A DNA stretch of 46,572 nt, from contig CALMJU010000018.1 of NCBI GenBank assembly GCA_937864465.1, positions 1 to 46,572 of the forward strand, written 5' to 3'. How positions within the stretch are numbered: position 1 is the stretch's first letter; each line of letters starts with the position of its first letter. The translations under genes were made by a program, and so were the position numbers. Shown here in pieces: positions 9,467-18,451 of the stretch. The notes beneath the pieces are model-generated. The model did not search any database. It had not been told where the DNA came from and was given only the letters and a program-made list of their open reading frames with translations. Source of the stretch: an uncultured Acidobacteriota bacterium (GTDB taxonomy: Bacteria; Acidobacteriota; Polarisedimenticolia; Polarisedimenticolales; JAIQFR01).

Positions 9467-9472
9467 ATTCTG
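9467..9472 (-). promoter_or_regulatory. Possible extended -10 element of the S1-efflux operon
   Basis: The minus strand reads TTGTGGCAGAAT ending here: a CAGAAT hexamer with a TG one base upstream, as in extended -10 promoters. It would place transcription start about 90 bases before the GTG of the S1-repeat gene. No matching -35 is visible. Confidence 0.25.
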
Positions 9473-9537
9473 CCACAACTGGCCCTCCCGTTTCCCTGGT
9501 GTAAGCTGACGGCGGGCCTTCGGGCCGGAGGCGCGCG

Positions 9538-10737
9538 TTGAGACGGGGACTCGCGGACGTGGCGCCCGGAGACGGGAGGGCGGGCGAGCCCGAAGGGAGC
9601 GCCGACGTCCGTCGCCGGGCCGGATGGCTTCGAAGGCTCTACCTCACGCTCCGGACGGAGCACACGACTCCGGGCAAGGTGGCGGCGGGAACCGCCCTCG
9701 GGGTCTTCGTGGGGTGCTCCCCTTTCTGGGGCCTCCACACGGCGATCGTGCTCCTGCTCGCCACGGTCTTCCGGCTGAACCGGGTGCTCGTCTACGCCGC
9801 CACGAACGTCGGGAACCCGTTGACCGCCCCCGCCCTGCTCTTCGCGGAGGTGCAGGTGGGGCACCGCATCCTCCGCGGGGTGTGGCTGGGACTCTCGCTC
9901 GACGAGGTGCGGTCGTTCGGCCTGTCGTCGCTCTTCGTGGACCTCGTGGTCGGGAGCCTCGTCGTCGGATCGGGGCTGGCCCTCGTGCTGGGCGGGGTCG
10001 CCTGGCTGGCCGCGCGGGCGGGACGGCTCCCGGCCGCCTACCAGGACATCGTCGACGGGATCGTCCGCCGCTACCTCGACGCCTCGATCCTCGAGGCCGA
10101 GAAGGCGCGGTTCCGGCTCCTGCGGGACCCCGTGTTCCGGGTTCTCCTCGAGGAACCGGCCTGCGCCGGAGCCGCTCGGGTCCTCGACGTGGGATGCGGG
10201 CGCGGGCTCGCCGCCGCCGTCCTGGCAGCCTCCCCCGCGGCGCCGGCCGGCGGCCGCTCGTACGTCGGGGTGGACGAATCGGAGCGGCACATCCGGGTGG
10301 CGAGGGACGTGCTCTCGGACCTCCCCGGCCTCTCGTTCCAGGCCTGCGACTTCCGCGACTTCGACCCGCCCCCCGCCGATCTCGTGCTCCTCGTCGACGT
10401 CCTTCATTACCTCCCGCACTCGTCCCAGGACGCCCTCCTGAGACGGCTCGGACGGGCGATGCCGCCCGGAGGGCGGATCCTGCTCCGCGAGGTCGACGCT
10501 TCCGCCCGGGCGCGGTTCTGGAGGGCCGCGATCCGCGACGCGCTCTCGGCCTTCCTCCCCGGCCGCCCGCACCACGTCGCTCACTTCCGGCGCGCCGCGG
10601 ACCTCGCGAACGCGCTCGTCGCCTCAGGCTTCTCCCCGCTCGACCGCTCGTCCCGAAGCACGGCGGCCCGCGGAAAGGTCCTCTTCGAGGCGGTGCGGCG
10701 CCCGGCGGCGGCCCAGCGCAGCGGAGGCCCTCCGTGA
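9538..10737 (+). CDS. DUF2062 membrane protein fused to a SAM methyltransferase
   Basis: A 399-residue fusion. Residues about 30-165 form a DUF2062 domain with three or so hydrophobic helices and the typical patterns TPGKVAAGTALGVFVGCSPFWG and NVGNPLTAP. Residues about 200-390 form a class I SAM-dependent methyltransferase with the glycine loop DVGCGRG (217-223), GVDES for the ribose-binding acid, and DLVLLVDVLHYL. The substrate is unknown; membrane tethering suggests a lipid, quinone-like or envelope target, which is inference. The start is TTG (9538-9540) with GGAGG six bases upstream. Its stop overlaps the start of the oxidoreductase gene (GTGA), so the two are co-translated. Confidence 0.85.
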   Translation: MRRGLADVAPGDGRAGEPEGSADVRRRAGWLRRLYLTLRTEHTTPGKVAAGTALGVFVGCSPFWGLHTAIVLLLATVFRLNRVLVYAATNVGNPLTAPALLFAEVQVGHRILRGVWLGLSLDEVRSFGLSSLFVDLVVGSLVVGSGLALVLGGVAWLAARAGRLPAAYQDIVDGIVRRYLDASILEAEKARFRLLRDPVFRVLLEEPACAGAARVLDVGCGRGLAAAVLAASPAAPAGGRSYVGVDESERHIRVARDVLSDLPGLSFQACDFRDFDPPPADLVLLVDVLHYLPHSSQDALLRRLGRAMPPGGRILLREVDASARARFWRAAIRDALSAFLPGRPHHVAHFRRAADLANALVASGFSPLDRSSRSTAARGKVLFEAVRRPAAAQRSGGPP

Positions 10738-11714
10738 GAGCGTTGGTCGTGACGCGGCCCGGAGGTCCCGAGGTGCTCGAAATCCGGGATCTCCCCGAGC
10801 CGGCGTTCGGGCCCGACGAGGTCCGGGTGCGGGTCCGGGCGACGGCCGTCAACCGCGCCGACGTCCTTCAGAGGCGGGGCCGGTACCCCGCACCGCCGGG
10901 GGCGCCGCCCGACGTGCCGGGCCTCGAGTTCGCGGGCGAGGTGGAGGAGCGCGGGAGCCGGGTGGCGCGGCTCCGCCCCGGCGACCGCGTGATGGGGCTC
11001 CTCGGCGGCGGCGGTTACGCCGAGCGGGTCGCGATCCACGAGCGGGCCTGCCTGCCGGTGCCGTCCGCCCTCACCTGGGAGGAGGCGGCGGCGGTCCCCG
11101 AGGCATTCCTGACCGCCTTCGACGCCCTGTTCGCGCGAGGCGGGCTCGCGGCGGGCGAAACGGTTCTCGTCCACGCGGCCGCCTCGGGCGTCGGCACCGC
11201 GACGCTCCAGATCGCCCGCGAGGCGGGCGCGCGCGTCGTCGCGCTCTCGCGATCGGCTTCGAAGCGGCGCCGTCTCGAGGATCTCGGCGCCGGCCGGGTG
11301 CTCGATCCCGCGACCGAGGATCTCGCCGGAGCCGTTCGCGAGGCGGCGGGCGGCGCCGTCGACCTCGTCGTGGACTTCCTCGGCGCCGGGTCCTTCCGGG
11401 TGAACCTCGACGTCCTCGCGGAGCGGGGCCGTCTCGTGCTCGTCGGCACCCTGGCGGGCTCCGTCGTCGAGGCCGACCTGTCGGTGCTCCTGCGGAAGCG
11501 GATCACGGTGACCGGCACGGTGCTGCGCTCCCGTCCGATCGAGGAGAAGATCGCGCTCGCGACGGAGTTCTCGAGGCGCGCGCTTCCCCTGCTCGCGGCC
11601 GGCCGTATCGTCCCGGTCGTGGATCGCGTCCTGCCTCTCGAGGCGGCGGGCGAGGCCCACGCCGCCATGGAGCGCGACGAGAATTTCGGGAAGATCGTGC
11701 TGCGCGTTTCCTGA
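10734..11714 (+). CDS. NAD(P)H:quinone oxidoreductase (zinc-free MDR, PIG3-like)
   Basis: A 326-residue medium-chain dehydrogenase/reductase of the zinc-independent quinone reductase branch. It shows the N-terminal GroES-like domain with AVNRADVLQRRGRYPAPPG and the Rossmann domain with VLVHAAASGVGTATLQIA (near residue 145) for NADPH binding. No zinc-binding cysteine pattern is present. It probably reduces quinones or enones in the cytosol. The GTG start at 10734 overlaps the previous stop (GTGA), with GGAGG eight bases before, which is why I rejected longer frames. The link to a membrane methyltransferase hints at quinone-like chemistry, but the sequence does not show it. Confidence 0.9.
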   Translation: MRALVVTRPGGPEVLEIRDLPEPAFGPDEVRVRVRATAVNRADVLQRRGRYPAPPGAPPDVPGLEFAGEVEERGSRVARLRPGDRVMGLLGGGGYAERVAIHERACLPVPSALTWEEAAAVPEAFLTAFDALFARGGLAAGETVLVHAAASGVGTATLQIAREAGARVVALSRSASKRRRLEDLGAGRVLDPATEDLAGAVREAAGGAVDLVVDFLGAGSFRVNLDVLAERGRLVLVGTLAGSVVEADLSVLLRKRITVTGTVLRSRPIEEKIALATEFSRRALPLLAAGRIVPVVDRVLPLEAAGEAHAAMERDENFGKIVLRVS

Positions 11715-11755
11715 CCGGACCCGGAGGGGCCCGGACGGACGAGGAGGCTTGCGCC

Positions 11756-12031
11756 ATGGAGGGGATCAAGGTCGAGAAGAACCCGTCCGCCGAGGTGCTC
11801 GAGAAGCTGGGCGTGCGGAGATGGCCGATCTGGACCAAGGAGGTGTCGACGTTCCCGTGGAGATACGACGAGCCCGAGACCTGCTTTTTCCTGGAAGGCG
11901 ACGTCGTCGTGACCCCGGATGGGGGCGAGGCCGTGCACGTCGGCCGGGGGGACCTCGTGACCTTCCCGAGCGGCATGTCGTGCACGTGGAGCGTGCGCGA
12001 GCCGGTGCGCAAGCACTACAGGTTCGGCTAG
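11756..12031 (+). CDS. Small cupin-domain protein (cupin_3/DUF861-like)
   Basis: A 91-residue single-domain cupin. The beta-barrel motifs appear as WRYDEPETCFFLEGDVVVTP and GRGDLVTFPSGMSCTW, which is the pattern of the cupin_3 group (EutQ-like and ureidoglycolate-hydrolase-like small cupins). The first motif lacks the usual two histidines, so metal binding is uncertain. Function is unknown; related proteins are often stress- or metabolite-related accessories. ATG has GAGGAGG 8-9 bases upstream. Its TAG stop shares one base with the GTG of the following lipoprotein gene. Confidence 0.85.
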   Translation: MEGIKVEKNPSAEVLEKLGVRRWPIWTKEVSTFPWRYDEPETCFFLEGDVVVTPDGGEAVHVGRGDLVTFPSGMSCTWSVREPVRKHYRFG

Positions 12032-12588
12032 TGCGCGCGGCCGTCGCGGCGATCGTCCTCGCCTCCCTCGCGGCGGGCTGCGCCTCGGAGCCTCCCGGTC
12101 CCCGGACCGTCGAGGACCGCGAGCGCGGCTATCGCTTCGTGCTCCCGGCCGGCTGGAGGATGATCGGATACGACGCTCGGTCGGATGGGAAGAGCCTCCT
12201 CACGATCGACGTCCACTCGCTCGTCGGCGCGGATCCCTCGTTCGTCGCGGGACTCCCCCGGACGATCCTGCCGCAGCTCGAGGGATGGACCTTGTACTAC
12301 TTCGTCAGCGACGAGCCCCCCGTTACGAGAGAAACCGAGATCGGAGGCCGGCCCGCCTTCGAGGCGGTCTACCGGATCCGCGTCCGCCCCGCCGACCCGC
12401 CGTCGCTCGCCGAGTACTGGGTCGTGAGGAACGACAACCTGCTGTACATCCTGCGCGCGACCTACCCGCCCGGCCTCGCGGAAGCCGACGGCGAGGCGGT
12501 CCGCGAGATCCTTGCGTCGTGGCGGTTCCTCGAGGCGACCTCCCCCGCGGCGAGGCCGCTCCAGCCCCCTCCGTCTCGGGACCGGTAG
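12031..12588 (+). CDS. Predicted lipoprotein, PsbP/DcrB-like fold possible
   Basis: A 185-residue protein with a lipoprotein signal: a hydrophobic N-terminus ending LAAGC at about residue 15. The mature part has DRERGYRFVLPAGWRM near the start, followed by alternating strands (TETIGGRPAFEAVYRI-like middle and AEYWVVRNDNLLYILRATY). That order recalls PsbP/DcrB-like proteins ("GY.F..P.GW" at the start and a "..YiL.aty" strand), but I would not name it. The GTG start (12031-12033) overlaps the cupin stop by one base (TAGTG), so longer frames are unlikely. It probably sits in the periplasm. Confidence 0.75.
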   Translation: MRAAVAAIVLASLAAGCASEPPGPRTVEDRERGYRFVLPAGWRMIGYDARSDGKSLLTIDVHSLVGADPSFVAGLPRTILPQLEGWTLYYFVSDEPPVTRETEIGGRPAFEAVYRIRVRPADPPSLAEYWVVRNDNLLYILRATYPPGLAEADGEAVREILASWRFLEATSPAARPLQPPPSRDR

Positions 12589-12599
12589 CGGCTCCCGTC

Positions 12600-12634
12600 G
12601 AAGAAGAAGGGCCGCCGGAGATCCCCGACGGCCC
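12600..12634 (-). terminator. Intrinsic terminator after the OPT gene
   Basis: On the minus strand, an imperfect 12-bp GC-rich stem (arms 12609-12620 and 12623-12634, ten matches) is followed by CTTCTTCTTC, a T-rich tail. It lies in the 79-base gap between the convergent lipoprotein and OPT genes and may act in both directions. Confidence 0.6.
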
Positions 12635-12667
12635 TCTCCGGCCGACTCGGCTCCCGGCGGCGGCGCG

Positions 12668-14731
12668 CTACATCACCGCCGTGGGCGGGGCCGGCTCGTC
12701 CGCGGCGCCGGCCTTCCGGAGCGGAACGAAGACCAGGTACGCGATCAAGACGGCGAACACGGCGAGGGCGAGCCACCCCGCGACCGGCTCGAACGCGCGC
12801 ACCGCCGGGAACTCGGCGGCCTGGCCCATGCGGTCCCTCGTGAACACGACGGCCGCGACGACGAGGCTCATCAGCGCCTCGCCGGCGATCAGCCCGGAGG
12901 CTGCGAGGATGCCGGCATTCTCCAGACGGGCGTTCTGGGCGTCGTTGTAGCGGCGCTTCGCCGCGATCTTCCCGACGACCCCCTTGATCATGCCGCCGAT
13001 GAAGATCGCGAACGTCGTCTCGAGCGGCAGGTACATGCCGACCGAGAACAGCATCGGGCTCTTGACCCGGACGAGGATCAGCGAGATTCCCATGGCGATC
13101 CCGACGATCACGAGCGGCCACGCCATTTCCCCGCCGACGATCCCCGACGAGAGGGCGGCCATCAGGCCCGCCTGGGGAGCCGAGAGATTCGGGCTGCCGA
13201 AGCCCCCGGTCGCGGGATTCTGCGCCAGGTCCGAGTTGTGGAGGACGTACAGAGGGAAGAACAGGACCAGGCCCGCGAGGACGACCCCGATCACGTCGCC
13301 GATCTGCATCTTCCACGGCGTGCCGCCCAGGATGTGCCCGACCTTGAGGTCCTGCAGCATCTCGCCGGCGACCGCCGCCGACACGCAGCCGACCGCCGCC
13401 ACGCCGAGCACCGCCGCGACGCCCTCGACCCCCTTCGCCCCCACGACGACCATCGTCAGGGCGGCGACGATCGTCGTCGCGAGGGTCAGACCGGAGATCG
13501 GGTTGTTCGAGGAGCCGATCATCCCGACGAGGTTCCCCGACACGGCGGCGAAGAAGAACCCGGTGACGAGCATCACGATCGCCGCCAGGATCGCCGCCGG
13601 GAGCGCCTTCGTGAAGTAGAAGTACAGGGCGATCATCAGCGCGAAGACCGCCACGATGCCGAGGCCGACGACCTTGAGATTCAGGTCGCGCTCGGTGCGC
13701 TCGGTGCTCGCCCCCGCGGTCGCGGCGCTCCGGACGTCCGCGATGCTGCGCTTGACGCCGGCGACCAGGTTCTTCCTCATCTTCCAGAGCGTGAAACACG
13801 CGCCGACGAGCATGCCGCCGACGGCGATCGGACGCACGATGCGGACGTACAGGCCTCCCGTCAGCGCTCCCCAGTTCCCGCCGTACTGGTCGATCTGCGC
13901 GGGCCCGAGGAAGTACACGAGGAGCGGGACGAACAGCCCCCACGCGAGGAGGCCTCCGGCGAAGTTCAGCGCCCCCAGCTCGGGGCCGATGATGTAGCCC
14001 ACGCCGAGGTACGCGGGCGTCGCCGCGGGCGCGGTCACCGTCGTGATCCCTCCCGCGGGGATCGTCCTGTCCGCCGCCAGGCGGACGAACCCCTCCTTGA
14101 GACGCCCGATCCCGACCTGGAACCGGTTGACCGCGTAGTAGATCCCCAGGCCGTCGAGCGTGTCGCCGTCGGCCCGGCCCAGGAGACGGATGAGAGCGCC
14201 GACGCCCATCGCCGCGAAGAGCTGCTTCGCCGCCCCCGTCCCCCGCTGCCCCGCCTTGTGGATCTCCCCCGCCGCGACCGACTCGGGGAACGGCAGCGTT
14301 CGATCCTCGACCATCACCCTCCGGAGGATCGTGACGAAGAGGATCCCCAGGATGCCGCCGAGGATCATCAGCGCGCAGGCGGTCAGGTACTCGTTCATCA
14401 GGCTCGGGCCGGGCTTGAATTTCCAGATGCGGAGCATGACGAACGCGGGGATCGTGAAGATCGCCCCCGCCGCCACCGACTCCCCGATCGAGCCGACGGT
14501 CCGGGCGAAGTTCTCCTCGAGGATCGAGCCCCGGAACAGCCGGAGCACGGCCATTCCGATCACGGCGGCGGGATACGTCGCCGCGATCGTCATCCCCGCC
14601 TTCAAGCCGAGGTAGGCGTTCGCCGCGCCCAGCACGACGCACATCACGAGGCCGAGCAGGAGCGCGCGGATGGTGAACTCGCGCATCTTGCTGTCGGCGG
14701 GAACGTACGGCTTGTAGGGGTTGTCGCTCAT
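12668..14731 (-). CDS. OPT-family oligopeptide transporter
   Basis: A 687-residue inner-membrane transporter with about 15 hydrophobic segments. The N-terminal signature RALLLGLVMCVVLGAANAYL followed by GLKAGMTIAATYPAAVIG is characteristic of the bacterial OPT/YSL family, as are LPFPESVAAGEIH and GSSNNPISGLT. It probably imports short peptides or metal-peptide chelates by proton symport. The ATG start has GAAGGAGG upstream. A possible -10 (TAGAAT) lies 43 bases before it. The gene upstream in the same direction is a membrane dipeptidase, which suggests joint use of peptides. Confidence 0.93.
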   Translation of the reverse strand: MSDNPYKPYVPADSKMREFTIRALLLGLVMCVVLGAANAYLGLKAGMTIAATYPAAVIGMAVLRLFRGSILEENFARTVGSIGESVAAGAIFTIPAFVMLRIWKFKPGPSLMNEYLTACALMILGGILGILFVTILRRVMVEDRTLPFPESVAAGEIHKAGQRGTGAAKQLFAAMGVGALIRLLGRADGDTLDGLGIYYAVNRFQVGIGRLKEGFVRLAADRTIPAGGITTVTAPAATPAYLGVGYIIGPELGALNFAGGLLAWGLFVPLLVYFLGPAQIDQYGGNWGALTGGLYVRIVRPIAVGGMLVGACFTLWKMRKNLVAGVKRSIADVRSAATAGASTERTERDLNLKVVGLGIVAVFALMIALYFYFTKALPAAILAAIVMLVTGFFFAAVSGNLVGMIGSSNNPISGLTLATTIVAALTMVVVGAKGVEGVAAVLGVAAVGCVSAAVAGEMLQDLKVGHILGGTPWKMQIGDVIGVVLAGLVLFFPLYVLHNSDLAQNPATGGFGSPNLSAPQAGLMAALSSGIVGGEMAWPLVIVGIAMGISLILVRVKSPMLFSVGMYLPLETTFAIFIGGMIKGVVGKIAAKRRYNDAQNARLENAGILAASGLIAGEALMSLVVAAVVFTRDRMGQAAEFPAVRAFEPVAGWLALAVFAVLIAYLVFVPLRKAGAADEPAPPTAVM

Positions 14732-14773
14732 GCGGCCTCCTTCGCCCTCCGGCGCGGGGCCGGCGGGGGGCGG

Positions 14774-14779
14774 ATTCTA
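14774..14779 (-). promoter_or_regulatory. Possible extended -10 element of the OPT gene
   Basis: The minus strand reads CTGGGTAGAAT; the TAGAAT hexamer matches the consensus at five of six positions and is preceded by the CTGG also seen at other suggested promoters here. It sits between the dipeptidase stop and the OPT start, so OPT may have its own promoter. Confidence 0.35.
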
Positions 14780-14810
14780 CCCAGGAACCGCACCGGGAGT
14801 CGAGGGGGCC

Positions 14811-15902
14811 TCAGGGATTCGCGTCGAGCACCCGCCGGAAGTTCCCCCAGGCGATCTTCGCGACGGAGGGCTCGGAGAGCCCCCTCTCCCGCAGCTCCCG
14901 GAGGATCCGCGGGAACGCCGAGCAATCCGGAACCCCTTCGGGAAGATCGGGAACCCCGTCGAAGTCGGAGCCGAAGCCGGCGTGGTCGTCTCCCACGAGG
15001 CCGACGACGTGCAGGACGTGGTCCGCGATCCGGCCGATCCCCGGACGGACCGGCGCCATCCGCTCGCGCATCGAGGCGGCGAGCTGCCGTCCCGCGGCCA
15101 GGCGCCTCGCGGGATCGTCGCCGTGCTCGCGCTCGACCGCCTCCAGCGCCTCGAAGAGATCCCCGATCCGGCTCTCCTGCGCCTCCGCGTACGCCGGATC
15201 GAGGAAGCCCGGGAAGAAGTTGATCCCGACGAGGCCGCCCGAAGCGGCGACGGCCCGGATCCCGTCGTCCGCGAGATTCCGCGGGATCGGGCAGAGCGCG
15301 GCGGCGTCCGAGTGCGACGCGAGGAACGGCCTCCGCGTGATCCTCGCGACGTCCCGCACCGTGGTCGCATGCGCGTGCGAGACGTCCACGACGATCCCCA
15401 TCTCGTTCATCGCGTGGACCACCTTCTCTCCGAACGCGGTCAGCCCCTCGAAGGAACAGCTCGCCTCCCCGGACGAGGCGGCCCAGGAGAGGTTCCGGGA
15501 GTGGGTGAGCGTCATGTACCGGACGCCCCGGAGCCGGAGCCGCTCGAGCCTTCCGAGGTCCTCCTCGATCGCGTGGCCGTTCTCGACCGCCGCCACGACC
15601 GCCGTCGTGGCGCCGCCCTCCAGGACGCGGTCGATGTCGGCCGTGGTCTCCGCCTTCGCGAGACGCCCCCCGGAAGCGGCGCACGCCTCGTCGATCCGGT
15701 CGAGGAGGTCCATCGCCTCGGCGAAGGCCCGGCCGGCGGGGAGCGACGGAGCGACGTAGCAGGCGAAGACCGCGAGGCCCACGCCGCCGCGCTCGAGCCG
15801 CCCGGCGTCGACGTGCCCCTCCGCGTGCCCCGCGGCCAGGTCGGCGCCGCCCCGGATCTCGAGGGGCGTGTCGCAGTGAAGGTCTGCCACCCGGATCGCC
15901 AT
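14811..15902 (-). CDS. Membrane dipeptidase (peptidase family M19)
   Basis: A 363-residue zinc metallopeptidase that cleaves dipeptides, including D-amino acid-containing ones in some members. Metal ligands expected for M19 are visible: HCD in ADLHCDT (residues 8-10), the glutamate in VAAVENGHAIEE, the histidine in IVVDVSHA and the following ASHSDA. DHAGFGSDFDG near residue 310 is another family signature. No signal peptide is seen, so this member is probably cytosolic despite the family name. ATG at 15900-15902 with GGAGGG six bases upstream; the longer open frame is rejected because the family begins at the HxD strand. The OPT transporter follows after 79 bases. Confidence 0.92.
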   Translation of the reverse strand: MAIRVADLHCDTPLEIRGGADLAAGHAEGHVDAGRLERGGVGLAVFACYVAPSLPAGRAFAEAMDLLDRIDEACAASGGRLAKAETTADIDRVLEGGATTAVVAAVENGHAIEEDLGRLERLRLRGVRYMTLTHSRNLSWAASSGEASCSFEGLTAFGEKVVHAMNEMGIVVDVSHAHATTVRDVARITRRPFLASHSDAAALCPIPRNLADDGIRAVAASGGLVGINFFPGFLDPAYAEAQESRIGDLFEALEAVEREHGDDPARRLAAGRQLAASMRERMAPVRPGIGRIADHVLHVVGLVGDDHAGFGSDFDGVPDLPEGVPDCSAFPRILRELRERGLSEPSVAKIAWGNFRRVLDANP

Positions 15903-15934
15903 CGGGTCCCTCCGCGGACGGACGCTCCCGCGCC

Positions 15935-17527
15935 TCAGGAGCGAAGACGGTACACGGCGTCGAACGGGCTCGACCCGGGCGCGCGGACGACCTTCCGGCC
16001 GGGGTTGGCCGACAGCCGCTCGAGCAGGCGGAACGCGGTCTCCGCTTCCTCGGGCGAGCCGGCGGCCTCCGCCAGCTCTTCCGCGGTCCCCCCGGCGGGA
16101 CCGCGGGCGCGGAGCGCCGCGAGAAGCTTCCGCTGCAGCTCCAGGACGGCGGCGGCGGCCCTCTTTCCCGCCTCGACTCCCGGCTGGTCGTAGGCGTTGA
16201 CGCGGACGAGGGAAGCGTAGAAGCCGACCGCGCGCTCGAAGAGCGCGATCAACGCGCCGACGCTCCGGGGGCTCGCGTCGGGGACCGTGATCGTGATCGA
16301 GGGGCGCCCGCTCTCGTGGAGCGCGCGGCGCGTCCCCAGAAGGAAGCCGCCCAGGTAGTCCCCGGACGTGACGCCCGGCTCGACCTCGAGGCTCTCCCCC
16401 TCGCGGTCGCGGAGCACCTCGACGAAGGTCGCGAAGAAGTTCGGCACCCCTTCGCGGAGCTGCTGGACGTACGCGTGCTGGTCGGTCGAGCCCTTGTTCC
16501 CGTAAACTGCGATCCCCTGGCGCACCTCCCGGCCGTCGAGATCCCTTCCCTTCCCGAGAGACTCCATCACGAGCTGCTGGAGGTACCGGCCGAGGAGCGC
16601 GAGACGGTCCTTGTACGGCAGGACGACCATGTCCCTGGCGCCCCTGCCGTCCCCCGCGTGGTGCCACGAGAGCGCGAGGAGCATCGCGGGGTTCTTCGAG
16701 GCCTGCCGCGACCGTGTCAGCCCGTCCATCTCGGCCGCGCCGGAGAGGATCCCCTTCGCGTCGATCCCGAGGAGCGCCGAGGGGAGGAGCCCCACGGCGG
16801 AGGTCGCGGACGTCCGCCCCCCGACCCAGTCCCACATCGGGAAGCGCTCCAGGAACCCCTGCTCCGCGGCGATCCGGCCGAGCGCGCTCCCCTCGCCGGT
16901 CACGGCGACGGCGTGACGCGCGAACTCGAGCCCGAGGCCGCGGTAGGCGGCCGCCGCCTCCAGCATCCCGTTGCGCGTCTCGGGCGTGCCGCCCGACTTC
17001 GAGATCACGACGGAGAGCGTCCGGTCGAGCTCGCGGCCGATGGACGCCAGAACGCGATCGATCCCGTCGGGGTCGGTGTTGTCGAGGAAGTGCGGGGTCA
17101 TCGGTCCCGTCGGGCTTCCCAGCGCGTCGGCGAGGAACTGCGGGCCCAGGGCCGACCCGCCGATCCCGATCACGAGGAGACGCGTGAAGCGATCGGCGCC
17201 CGGCGGCCGGACGCGCCCCTCGTGGACCCTCGCCGAGAAATGCAGGACCTTCGCCTCCGTTCGCCGGATCGCGTCCGCGATGTCCGGCGAGGGGGCGAGC
17301 TCGGGGGCCCGGAGCCAGTAGTGGCCCACCATGCGCCGCTCGTCGGGGTTGGCGACGGCTCCGGCCTCGAGCGCGTCCATCGCGTCCAGTGCGCGCGCGA
17401 CCGGACCGTCCATGGTGCGGAGGAGATCGGCGGGGAGCCCCATCCGGCTGACGTCCAGCCGGAACCCGAGCCCCGGAGCGTCGAACAGCCAGGCCCGGTA
17501 GCGATCCCAGAGATCTCTCCCGTCCAT
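15935..17527 (-). CDS. pgi: Glucose-6-phosphate isomerase
   Basis: Interconverts glucose-6-phosphate and fructose-6-phosphate in the cytosol. At 530 residues it is like the cyanobacterial/deep-branching bacterial form. The SIS-domain phosphate-binding motifs are clear: [11 protein letters not shown] (about residue 121), [12 protein letters not shown], and [16 protein letters not shown], which holds the catalytic histidine region. [12 protein letters not shown] gives the C-terminal catalytic lysine. About 90 residues beyond that lysine form an extra helical tail. ATG at 17525-17527 with GGGGAGGGG upstream. It is divergent from the sirtuin gene; the dipeptidase follows 32 bases downstream on the same strand. 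Confidence 0.95.
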   Translation of the reverse strand: MDGRDLWDRYRAWLFDAPGLGFRLDVSRMGLPADLLRTMDGPVARALDAMDALEAGAVANPDERRMVGHYWLRAPELAPSPDIADAIRRTEAKVLHFSARVHEGRVRPPGADRFTRLLVIGIGGSALGPQFLADALGSPTGPMTPHFLDNTDPDGIDRVLASIGRELDRTLSVVISKSGGTPETRNGMLEAAAAYRGLGLEFARHAVAVTGEGSALGRIAAEQGFLERFPMWDWVGGRTSATSAVGLLPSALLGIDAKGILSGAAEMDGLTRSRQASKNPAMLLALSWHHAGDGRGARDMVVLPYKDRLALLGRYLQQLVMESLGKGRDLDGREVRQGIAVYGNKGSTDQHAYVQQLREGVPNFFATFVEVLRDREGESLEVEPGVTSGDYLGGFLLGTRRALHESGRPSITITVPDASPRSVGALIALFERAVGFYASLVRVNAYDQPGVEAGKRAAAAVLELQRKLLAALRARGPAGGTAEELAEAAGSPEEAETAFRLLERLSANPGRKVVRAPGSSPFDAVYRLRS

Positions 17528-17561
17528 CGCGCCCCTCCCCGCCGGCTCCGCCGGCGCGCCC

Positions 17562-17567
17562 AGCATA
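17562..17567 (-). promoter_or_regulatory. Possible -10 element of pgi
   Basis: The minus strand reads TATGCT (four of six consensus positions) about 35 bases before the pgi ATG. A short hairpin gccggc-tcc-gccggc lies between it and the gene (17541-17555). No good -35 is visible. Confidence 0.25.
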
Positions 17568-17624
17568 GCCCCTGCCCCCGCCGCGGGGTAGGCTCTCTCG
17601 CTTCCCCCGCAGGGCGCTCGGCGG

Positions 17625-17630
17625 TACACT
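17625..17630 (+). promoter_or_regulatory. Possible -10 element of the sirtuin gene
   Basis: The sequence gcggTACACT ends 11 bases before the sirtuin ATG. If used, transcription would start about five bases before the ATG, leaving no room for a ribosome binding site; none is present. This would make the mRNA almost leaderless. Confidence 0.3.
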
Positions 17631-17641
17631 CGGCCCGAGCC

Positions 17642-18451
17642 ATGGACCGCGCGAATCGCCTTCGCCTCTCGCGCGACGGCACCCTCGCGGGCGACGTCGA
17701 GACCTTGGGACGTCTCCTCGCCTCCGCCCGGCGGGTCGTCGCGCTCACGGGCGCCGGGCTCTCCGTGGAAAGCGGTGTCCCCGGCTTCCGGAGCCCGGGC
17801 GGACTGTGGTCCGTGTTCGACCCCATGGAGTACGCGACGCTCTCCTGCTTCCTCCGCTCCCCCGCGAAGGCGTGGGAGCTCTACCGGGCCCTCGGGGCCT
17901 CCATCGCCGGGCGCGAGCCGAACGCGGGACACCGCGCACTGGCGCGGCTCGAGCGGGAGGGCCTTCTCGCAGGAATCGTCACCCAGAACATCGACGGCCT
18001 CCACCGGGCGGCCGGGAGCGAGACGGTGATCGAGATCCACGGGGAGGGCAGGAACCTGGAGTGCACCGTCTGCCGGGCGATCGAGCCTCTCCTCGCGGCG
18101 CACCTCGAGCCCGGACCTCCCCCGCGATGCGCCGCCTGCGGGAGCCCGCTCAAACCGAACGTCGTGCTGTTCGAGGAGCCTGTGCGGGAGATGGCGCGGG
18201 CCAGGGCGCTCGTCGCCGGCGCGAGCGCGATGCTGGTCGTCGGCACCTCTGCGGAGGTGGCGCCGGCCGGCTCCCTTCCGGGGGACGTTCTCGAAGGCGG
18301 GGGCAGCCTCGTCGAGTTCAACCTGGCCCCGACGCGCCGGACGGAGGCGGGGCTGGGACCTTCGGGGTTCTTCGTCGAGGGGCCGGCGGGGCGGACGCTT
18401 CCCGCCGTGGTCGATGCGGCGCTCGAGGCCCGCGCGCGGGAGATGCCATGA
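17642..18451 (+). CDS. cobB: NAD-dependent protein deacylase (sirtuin)
   Basis: A 269-residue SIR2-family enzyme that removes acyl groups from lysine using NAD+. Visible motifs: the NAD loop [19 protein letters not shown] (from residue 36), TQNIDGLH (114-121), catalytic H133 in [12 protein letters not shown], and two zinc CxxC pairs at C141/C144 and C163/C166. [15 protein letters not shown] and VEFNLAPT complete the NAD pocket. ATG at 17642-17644; the longer frame upstream runs across pgi and is not real. No ribosome binding site precedes the ATG. The stop overlaps the next gene's ATG (ATGA). It looks like a standard regulatory deacylase, not a defence NADase. Confidence 0.92.
   Translation: MDRANRLRLSRDGTLAGDVETLGRLLASARRVVALTGAGLSVESGVPGFRSPGGLWSVFDPMEYATLSCFLRSPAKAWELYRALGASIAGREPNAGHRALARLEREGLLAGIVTQNIDGLHRAAGSETVIEIHGEGRNLECTVCRAIEPLLAAHLEPGPPPRCAACGSPLKPNVVLFEEPVREMARARALVAGASAMLVVGTSAEVAPAGSLPGDVLEGGGSLVEFNLAPTRRTEAGLGPSGFFVEGPAGRTLPAVVDAALEARAREMP

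Noticed and set aside
17642-18451. The sirtuin as part of an anti-phage defence system
   Set aside because: It is a standard small zinc-type deacylase with all normal motifs, and no nuclease, TIR, Argonaute or similar partner is near.
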